Shown in pieces: positions 5,685-8,675 of a stretch of 8,675 bases of DNA. Numbering within the stretch: position 1 is the stretch's first letter; the number at the start of each line of letters is the position of its first letter. The position numbers were made by a program, and so were the translations under genes. Source of the stretch: Deltaproteobacteria bacterium (GTDB lineage Bacteria > Desulfobacterota > Desulfobacteria > C00003060 > C00003106); NCBI GenBank assembly GCA_019314005.1, contig JAFDAE010000114.1, positions 1 to 8,675 of the forward strand. The letters are read 5' to 3'. Under the pieces are notes generated by a model that made no database searches, had not been told where the DNA came from, and saw only the letters and a program-made list of their open reading frames with translations.

Positions 5685-5918
5685 TTACATCTGCGACCCT
5701 TGGGCTGCAAAAATAAACCATTTCGCACATGTCATTCTTCGTCCTGTTCGCGGATCATAATCAAGCTGATCTGCGAAGGTCCTCCAACCTTTTAGGGCAA
5801 AACAACGCACATCACCGTTTCCAACGTATTCTTTCACCTTAACAGCATAAACTTCATCAAGGCCAAAGACGTCAGGAGCAACAGTCGATGGGTCGAGAAA
5901 ACACCACTTGTTTTTCAT
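5685..5918 (-). CDS. 77-residue unknown protein
   Basis: Function unknown. Three in-frame starts are close: GTG 5927, ATG 5921 and ATG 5918. The SD-like GAGGTG covers the GTG itself, so an ATG is more likely; 5918 has six-base spacing and is used here. The product has NKWCFLDPSTVAPDVFGLDEVYAV and EYVGNGDVRCFALKGWRTFADQLDYDP, then a basic turn (RTGRRMTCAKW) and a short hydrophobic end. It is Trp/Phe rich with three Cys and looks like a small beta-rich domain. It is flanked on both sides by related terminator hairpins (5954-6040 upstream, 5610-5656 downstream), so it is a one-gene unit. No homologue family is recognised. Confidence 0.75.
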   Translation of the reverse strand: MKNKWCFLDPSTVAPDVFGLDEVYAVKVKEYVGNGDVRCFALKGWRTFADQLDYDPRTGRRMTCAKWFIFAAQGSQM

Positions 5919-5953
5919 CATTTTCACCTCAATAATTCTTGTTTGATTTGCAT

Positions 5954-6040
5954 AAAAAAAGCGGGCTCTGGAGTCGGCATATTTAAAATATGCCTATGAT
6001 GTCCTTATTGGACGTCACTGTTCCTCCAGGATTTACCCGC
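5954..6040 (-). terminator. Branched (three-way) leader structure ending in a U-tract
   Basis: In minus-strand RNA a closing stem GCGGG/CCCGC (6040-6036 with 5965-5961) and a second stem CUGGAG/CUCCAG (6029-6024 with 5973-5968) enclose two hairpins. One is an 8-bp arm GGCAUAUU/AAUAUGCC (5994-5976). The other is UGACGUCC/GGACAUCA (6017-5997), which has one C-A mismatch in this strand but a U-G wobble in the plus strand. Seven U follow (5960-5954). The outer sequence matches the hairpin at 5610-5656, as if a simple terminator had gained a branched insert. It lies 36 bases before the 77-residue gene. Confidence 0.72.
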
Positions 6041-6182
6041 TTTTTCTCGCTGTTCGGGAGAAAGACTTTGCTCCTGTCAGTCCTGAAACATACTGTCTCT
6101 ACTGACAGGAATGATTATTGAGGCTCTGTCCTCACTTACCAGTAACCTTCTAATCTTTAACCTTTCTCCTTTCCTTATCTTT
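6041..6182. other. 142-bp gap with 9-bp inverted repeat and an orphan Shine-Dalgarno site
   Basis: No gene is supported here. CCTGTCAGT (6073-6081) and ACTGACAGG (6101-6109) form a perfect 9-bp inverted repeat around 19 bases, with no U-tract. On the minus strand a good SD (AAAGGAG, 6172-6166) just after the 31-residue gene is not followed by ATG, GTG or TTG. The only nearby frame would begin with ATT at 6154 and encode 25 residues, ending at 6077 inside the inverted repeat. Confidence 0.5.
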
Positions 6183-6278
6183 TCATAACACAATGATTCC
6201 CAGGGCCACTAATCCCCATGCTGCCAAACTAAGTGCAAAACCATAGATAAACTCTGTTCGTTTAATTGTGATGTACAC
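6183..6278 (-). CDS. 31-residue micro membrane peptide
   Basis: A GTG at 6278 follows AAAGGAG with seven-base spacing and opens a 31-codon frame ending at TGA (6183). The N-terminus is polar and charged (YITIKRTEF), then residues 11-31 form one unbroken hydrophobic segment containing AAWGLVALG, long enough to cross a membrane once. The Lys/Arg before the segment predicts an N-terminus on the cytoplasmic side. It resembles in form the very small single-pass subunits of membrane complexes, but no partner is visible. It shares an FA-x(3-5)-WG-x-V pattern with the 22-residue peptide at 6420-6488, and both follow the same hairpin element, suggesting a duplicated unit. A longer frame across 6209-6427 has no SD and is rejected. 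Confidence 0.6.
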   Translation of the reverse strand: MYITIKRTEFIYGFALSLAAWGLVALGIIVL

Positions 6279-6296
6279 AGTAAGTCTCCTTTCCGG

Positions 6297-6312
6297 TTTT
6301 TCCCGGGAAAAA
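6297..6312. repeat. 16-bp perfect palindrome before the 31-residue gene
   Basis: TTTTTCCCGGGAAAAA is a perfect 16-bp palindrome between hairpin element C and the SD of the 31-residue gene. As RNA it could form a six-pair stem with a CCGG loop; as DNA it could be a dimer-binding site. Confidence 0.5.
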
Positions 6313-6320
6313 GGCGCAGC

Positions 6321-6356
6321 TCTCCCTGAGGAAGAATCGTGCCTCCCTCCGGGAGT
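6321..6356 (-). promoter_or_regulatory. Tandem triloop-hairpin element, copy C
   Basis: In minus-strand RNA, hairpin I is CUCCC-GGA-GGGAG (6355-6343) and hairpin II is CUUCC-UCA-GGGAG (6334-6322). The linker GCACGAU resembles that of the other copies. Base changes in hairpin II relative to copies A and B still pair (U-A and U-G replacing C-G), as expected if structure is conserved. It ends 44 nt before the GTG of the 31-residue peptide. Confidence 0.68.
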
Positions 6357-6419
6357 GTTAAATAACTTGTTTTGGGGTTTTTAAATATGGTGGGATTTTG
6401 TTCTGACTTTGATTTTGAC

Positions 6420-6488
6420 TCACACAAAAATTAAAGTCACAATTACCGTTCCCCATGTTACGATGGTGATAGTCGCAAACGCTTTCAT
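6420..6488 (-). CDS. 22-residue micro membrane peptide
   Basis: The ATG at 6488 is preceded by AAAGGAGG with five-base spacing, one of the best ribosome sites in the window, and opens a frame of only 22 codons ending at TGA (6420). Apart from Met-Lys at the start the whole peptide is hydrophobic (FATITIVTWGTVIVTLIF), enough for a single membrane pass. It is therefore either a micro membrane protein or a leader peptide. It lies about 140 bases upstream of the 31-residue peptide, to which it is similar (FA-x(3-5)-WG-x-V), and follows hairpin element D. The small size alone makes coding uncertain, but SD strength, composition and the matching second unit support it. The overlapping 78-residue frame (6594-6358) has no SD and is rejected. 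Confidence 0.58.
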   Translation of the reverse strand: MKAFATITIVTWGTVIVTLIFV

Positions 6489-6528
6489 GGCTGCCTCCTT
6501 TCTGTTGATTACAGAGAGAAAACAGTTG

Positions 6529-6561
6529 TCCCCCAGGGGGGATAATGTTCCCCTCCGGGGT
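6529..6561 (-). promoter_or_regulatory. Tandem triloop-hairpin element, copy D
   Basis: In minus-strand RNA, hairpin I is CCCC-GGA-GGGG (6560-6550) and hairpin II is a run of six C, one U and five G (6541-6530) that can form CCCC-CCU-GGGG. The linker AACAUUAU joins them. It ends 42 nt before the ATG of the 22-residue peptide. The sequence just upstream (CAAAACAC then UUUAAC) resembles that before copy C, so C and D with their genes may be a duplication. Confidence 0.68.
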
Positions 6562-6596
6562 TAAAGTGTTTTGTTGGGATAACGAATTTACCATAT

Positions 6597-6617
6597 AAAA
6601 AAAGACCTACCGGTCTC
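6597..6617 (-). terminator. Intrinsic terminator closing the candidate ncRNA
   Basis: In minus-strand RNA, AGACC-GGUA-GGUCU (6616-6603) forms a 5-bp stem with a 4-nt loop and runs directly into seven U (6603-6597). It separates the 6617-6961 structured region from element D and the 22-residue gene. Confidence 0.75.
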
Positions 6618-6961
6618 AAACATATGACCTGATAAGCCTTAATTTATAATACTTTTATACTTCCACGAGGGAAGTTCTTTTAAGAGCGTAACCCAACCTT
6701 CATTTATCCTCGATGGATACGGACAGGAAGGCTTTTGTCTCTCCCTTTTTTGGCCTGACATGTCTGCCAGTCTCAGATACCGGACTATGCGGTTTTAAAT
6801 TTGTAACCGTTTACCGGTAAATTAGGGCCTCGTGGTTCCTTTTGAAAGGCATCCAGCCTAACGAGGGTCTCTCTGGATAGAGAAATAAATGCGGCAGATG
6901 CAAGGCGATACACTTCTGACAATGGCTTTTCACTTCAAATCTTTTTCTTGTGTTGATCATG
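6597..6961 (-). ncRNA. Candidate structured noncoding RNA, about 360 nt
   Basis: No gene with a ribosome site fits this stretch, but the minus strand has a TATAAT box just upstream, a terminator at its end and many perfect stems between. They are UCUCU/AGAGA (6883-6870); CCUCGU/ACGAGG enclosing AGGC/GCCU (6866-6828); UACCGG/CCGGUA with CGGUU/AACCG nested inside (6819-6778); CUGGC/GUCAG (6770-6755); UAUCC/GGAUA (6719-6705); and ACUUCC/GGAAGU (6675-6659). The loop region CCUCGUGG of the last hairpin (6670-6663) is perfectly complementary to CCACGAGG (6835-6828), an 8-nt long-range or pseudoknot pairing. I recognise no known class (not tRNA, tmRNA, RNase P or 6S as far as I can judge). It could be a regulatory, packaging or scaffold RNA. 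A 49-codon frame (6960-6811) without an SD is the main alternative. Confidence 0.55.
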
Positions 6962-6967
6962 CCTCAC

Positions 6968-6973
6968 ATTATA
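6968..6973 (-). promoter_or_regulatory. TATAAT -10 box for the candidate ncRNA
   Basis: The minus strand reads GGGG-TATAAT-GTGAGG, a perfect -10 hexamer that would start RNA near 6961. No good -35 hexamer is visible 16-18 bp upstream, so the promoter is weak or needs an activator. Confidence 0.45.
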
Positions 6974-6999
6974 CCCCACATACAACGGATATTTTGGCA

Positions 7000-7016
7000 G
7001 TTTTTGTTATAAAAAC
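7000..7016 (-). other. A/U-rich hairpin downstream of the NYN gene
   Basis: In minus-strand RNA, GUUUUU-AUAAC-AAAAAC gives six pairs, five of them A-U, about 30 bases after the NYN stop. It has no following U-tract and is a poor terminator at best. Confidence 0.3.
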
Positions 7017-7046
7017 GTACTTCAAAGAATGGTGCCGAATTGTACA

Positions 7047-7685
7047 TTACCAGTGAGAAGGTTTTCTGATTTTATTACCCAGAGAGGTAATGAAGGGATC
7101 AGGAAATTGATATTTTGTGTATTGTCCCTTTTTGATTTCAAAGGAACCTGGGGCAAGGTGTGCAAGCTCCCTGTTTTTTCTCTGGTACGGAAACGCACAC
7201 ACGATCCGCTTAAAAGGGAATATTGCATTGACTGTTTTGACAGCTGGTACGATATCGGTATCGCCAGTCACCAAGACAGTGGTATCACATGCATCTCTAT
7301 AAAACACTTCAAATAATTTAACGGCGATAGCAACATCGGTTTCTTTTTCCTCAAATTTAATAAACTCTGTCCTGCAAGCACTACACCATACAGTTTTCTT
7401 TTTAAACCGATGGATTTCAGTCAGTATGCCAGATTCATGCAAACACCGAATATAGTCTCTATGCCTTTTGGTAACATCGGGGTTGGCAGCTTCAAGGTGC
7501 GTCGCGAGAGCTGAAAAATAATAGATTTCTTCCAGTTGGGCATCTCTCCCCAATAAATGAAGATATGACGTACAAAGGCTTTTAATATCAAGCCATTTTG
7601 TTGAAACTCCATTTAAATGGTATTGAGCTGTGCGTACAGAATGGTAAAGATTAAAACCATCTATTAGAAAGGTTACCCTGTTCAT
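7047..7685 (-). CDS. NYN-domain (PIN-like, LabA/DUF88-type) putative ribonuclease
   Basis: The 212-residue protein has the NYN pattern. The opening is FLIDGFNLYHS with Asp9 and Asn12, the middle is EKETDVAIAVKLFEVFYRD with Asp117, and then comes VLVTGDTDIVPAVK with Asp142 and Asp144. These acidic residues make the metal site of the PIN-like nuclease fold, so RNA cleavage is likely. A CxxC (Cys101, Cys104) in VWCSACRTEF sits between the first and second acidic motifs, on the short connection often found in this subfamily, and could bind zinc if other ligands help. The C-terminus (about 180-212) is basic and Pro/Gly rich. The ATG at 7685 is required by the family N-terminus but has no SD and lies five bases after a U-tract. 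A promoter and attenuator-like leader precede it. Such proteins act in RNA turnover, and in some systems defence; its target here is unknown. Confidence 0.85.
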   Translation of the reverse strand: MNRVTFLIDGFNLYHSVRTAQYHLNGVSTKWLDIKSLCTSYLHLLGRDAQLEEIYYFSALATHLEAANPDVTKRHRDYIRCLHESGILTEIHRFKKKTVWCSACRTEFIKFEEKETDVAIAVKLFEVFYRDACDTTVLVTGDTDIVPAVKTVNAIFPFKRIVCAFPYQRKNRELAHLAPGSFEIKKGQYTKYQFPDPFITSLGNKIRKPSHW

Positions 7686-7744
7686 ATCATAAAAAAAACC
7701 GCCGGATCGTAACCCAGCGGGGGCCAGTGAGCCCGCGGGCCCAT
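7682..7744 (-). CDS. Possible 20-codon leader ORF overlapping the NYN start
   Basis: An ATG at 7744 opens a frame (MGPRAHWPPLGYDPA...) through the terminator hairpin to TGA at 7682, overlapping the NYN start as ATGA. It has no SD, so coding is doubtful. If translated, it could couple ribosome arrival to the SD-less NYN start and affect the leader fold. Confidence 0.2.
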   Translation of the reverse strand: MGPRAHWPPLGYDPAVFFMI

Positions 7745-7749
7745 CTGGG
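7691..7749 (-). promoter_or_regulatory. Attenuator-like leader with competing terminator and antiterminator
   Basis: The terminator is CCGCUGG/CCGGCGG (7720-7714 with 7705-7699), a 7-bp stem with an 8-nt loop followed by eight U (7698-7691). The competing fold pairs CCCAG (7749-7745) with CUGGG (7717-7713), which takes away part of the terminator's 5' arm, and nests GGGCC/GGCCC (7742-7738 with 7725-7721) inside. The two folds exclude each other. The promoter at 7765-7794 starts RNA just upstream, so this is the 5' leader of the NYN gene as well as the end of the 7855-8655 unit. No known riboswitch class is recognised. Confidence 0.6.
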
Positions 7750-7764
7750 GATGACTTGGTTTAT

Positions 7765-7794
7765 TTAATAGCACCCATGGGAACCGTTTGTCAA
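7765..7794 (-). promoter_or_regulatory. Sigma-70-type promoter for the NYN gene
   Basis: On the minus strand TTGACA (7794-7789), an 18-bp spacer and TATTAA (7770-7765) form a strong match. Transcription would begin near 7758. The spacer contains the 8-bp palindrome CCCATGGG, which could be a binding site. Confidence 0.72.
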
Positions 7795-7805
7795 GAGTCT
7801 TTTTT

Positions 7806-7842
7806 CAGAACTTTTTACAGACAATAATTTACAGAACTTTTT
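7806..7842 (-). repeat. Direct repeats upstream of the NYN promoter
   Basis: AAAAAGTTCTG (minus strand) occurs twice, at 7816-7806 and 7842-7832, 26 bp apart and just upstream of the -35 box, in A/T-rich DNA. The core (CAGAACTTTT on plus) recurs at 5144-5153 beside the other strong promoter. Possible activator sites or an UP-like region. Confidence 0.45.
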
Positions 7843-7854
7843 TACTTTTTTTGA

Positions 7855-8322
7855 CTATCCTGCCGCTTTGACTGCTTTTGACGCCTTTGCTTTAGTCACC
7901 TTTTCCACGTCGATGACGTTAGTCTCGGTTGTTTCTTCGGTTTTCTCCCCGGTTTTCTCTTCGGGAACATCCTCTCCCGTTTTGAAAGCATGAAAGCGGC
8001 GGGGAGGCCTGAAGGGTAAGCCGCTAAGCTCTGTTACCCTCTCTGCAAATCTGTACATGTCAACGAGCATATTGTGGAACTCGTTGATTACTCCGCCAAC
8101 AAGCTCATTGGTGTATTTAGGACTGGTTCCCATATTATCCCTTAACCGCTTGAGGGCCTTGTCTATCGGAGGCTGCATATCGAGCATTGCTTTCGTGTCA
8201 TTCGTTCTGACAAGGGTTACCCTGGAATCTCTTTCCTGTGCCAGTGATACTTTCCGATCCGTTATCTCCCGAACAACCTCTTCCCTGGATTTTTTCTTTA
8301 TTTCTGTATTTTTCTCTGCCAT
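7855..8322 (-). CDS. 155-residue charged unknown protein
   Basis: I do not recognise a family. The ATG at 8322 is preferred to an upstream start at 8361 because AAAGGAG lies eight bases before it. The N-terminus (about 1-35) is Lys/Arg/Glu rich and likely helical or coiled coil (NTEIKKKSREEVVREITDRK). The middle (about 45-110) is the probable folded part: MLDMQPPIDKALKRLRDNMG, then NELVGGVINEFHNMLVDMYRF and LSGLPFRPPRRFHAF. The tail (about 112-155) is low complexity: acidic Glu/Thr repeats followed by Lys/Ala-rich VTKAKASKAVKAAG, like tails of basic nucleic-acid-binding proteins. There are no Cys residues, no signal peptide and no membrane helix. It follows the membrane gene by 39 bases, probably in one transcript, and the transcript would end at the 7691-7720 hairpin. 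Confidence 0.8.
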   Translation of the reverse strand: MAEKNTEIKKKSREEVVREITDRKVSLAQERDSRVTLVRTNDTKAMLDMQPPIDKALKRLRDNMGTSPKYTNELVGGVINEFHNMLVDMYRFAERVTELSGLPFRPPRRFHAFKTGEDVPEEKTGEKTEETTETNVIDVEKVTKAKASKAVKAAG

Positions 8323-8361
8323 TTTGATCTCTCCTTTAAAAATGTATTTTGGATTTTTCAC

Positions 8362-8655
8362 TCACTCCGTTTCAAGAGAATATCTCCTTCTCTTCCACGT
8401 TTTGACCATAATGCATATATACGGGACACATATGTATATCGTTGTTGTGACAGCTATAAAGTATGCCGACACGATAAGAACATCTTTAAAGCCGAGTAGG
8501 AACCCATACCAGGAGTTCAGTGTTACCATTGGTACTTCAAACCACTTATTATGAAACGTTAACAGGATTTTTGACAATCGGTCTTCTGTAAATACGACAA
8601 AGACAAGAGTATGATAAAATATCATGGCGAAAATGATTTTTAAGATGCCACTCAT
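8362..8655 (-). CDS. 97-residue small membrane protein, two predicted helices
   Basis: Unknown function. Residues 5-22 (LKIIFAMIFYHTLVFVVF) form a first membrane segment and about 58-83 (DVLIVSAYFIAVTTTIYICV onward) a second, longer one. Between them is a 30-residue loop with TEDRLSKILLTFHNKWFEVP and NSWYGF. The C-terminus is strongly basic (KTWKRRRYS), predicting both ends inside and the loop outside. Two cysteines lie in the second segment. The SD before the ATG at 8655 is weak (GCGGTG), so the start is less certain than elsewhere, although the family-free hydrophobic start at residue 1 is sensible. Only 20 bases remain upstream, so its promoter is outside the window. It is probably co-transcribed with the 155-residue gene. 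Phage holin-like or small surface/exclusion roles are possible but unsupported. Confidence 0.75.
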   Translation of the reverse strand: MSGILKIIFAMIFYHTLVFVVFTEDRLSKILLTFHNKWFEVPMVTLNSWYGFLLGFKDVLIVSAYFIAVTTTIYICVPYICIMVKTWKRRRYSLETE

Positions 8656-8675
8656 GAAAACACCGCTTAGAAAGC

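Noticed and set aside
6209..6594. Two overlapping minus-strand frames of 72 and 78 residues (6427-6209 and 6594-6358)
   Set aside because: Neither has an SD, both run through the hairpin elements and overlap the micro-peptide frames that do have strong SDs. Similar residues in the two frames come from the repeated hairpin sequence, not from protein homology.
6811..6960. 49-codon minus-strand frame with an HCQKC segment in the ncRNA region
   Set aside because: No SD; the predicted transcript would begin within a base or two of the ATG, and the frame crosses several stable hairpins. Kept only as an alternative to the ncRNA.
6597..6961. tRNA, tmRNA, RNase P RNA or self-cleaving ribozyme
   Set aside because: I found no cloverleaf, T-loop, CCA-proximal acceptor pairing, RNase P core or hammerhead core sequence; the stems do not fit those layouts.
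8057..8554. Plus-strand frame of 165 residues
   Set aside because: It is the complement of two minus-strand genes that have sensible starts and composition; it has no SD and is Ser/Thr/Leu rich as antisense frames tend to be.

Overview
The window looks like accessory DNA (conjugative plasmid, integrative element or large phage) from a Gram-negative bacterium. The TraT-type outer-membrane lipoprotein requires an outer membrane, Shine-Dalgarno (SD) sites are strong (AAGGAGG type), and the gene content is a compact replication/recombination set mixed with many tiny unknown genes. The host genus cannot be read from the sequence. All genes but one lie on the minus strand, so transcription runs from high to low coordinates.

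Region 5083-1 (minus) is the recognisable module: a RecB/Cas4-like PD-(D/E)XK nuclease, a 58-residue unknown protein, a phage-type single-strand-annealing-like protein, a 129-residue unknown protein, single-stranded DNA-binding protein (SSB), an intrinsic terminator, an 87-residue unknown protein, TraT, and the DNA polymerase sliding clamp DnaN, cut by the window edge. Clamp, SSB, nuclease and annealing protein form a plausible self-supplied replication and recombination kit. TraT would block entry of related elements.

Region 5084-5378 holds the only plus-strand gene, 69 residues, behind a near-consensus sigma-70 promoter. It converges on a minus-strand gene and their stop codons overlap. Region 5375-6488 (minus) holds four very small genes. 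Two are micro membrane peptides of 31 and 22 residues. All are separated by structured intergenic sequence.

Region 6597-6961 (minus) has no convincing gene. It contains a -10 box, at least six hairpins including a nested one, an 8-nt long-range complementarity and a terminator, and is best read as a candidate structured noncoding RNA of about 360 nt. Region 7047-7685 encodes a NYN/PIN-like nuclease behind its own promoter and a leader with competing terminator and antiterminator folds. Region 7855-8655 holds two unknown proteins, one of them membrane-bound.

The most unusual aspect is the density of RNA structure. A tandem triloop-hairpin element occurs four times, each time 42-46 nt upstream of a start codon, including that of dnaN. 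The dnaN copy can base-pair with the strand that hides the dnaN SD. Other genes are preceded by terminator hairpins ending in seven or eight U residues just before the SD or start, two of which share sequence. Together these suggest a shared RNA-based control layer. That layer is inferred from sequence only.
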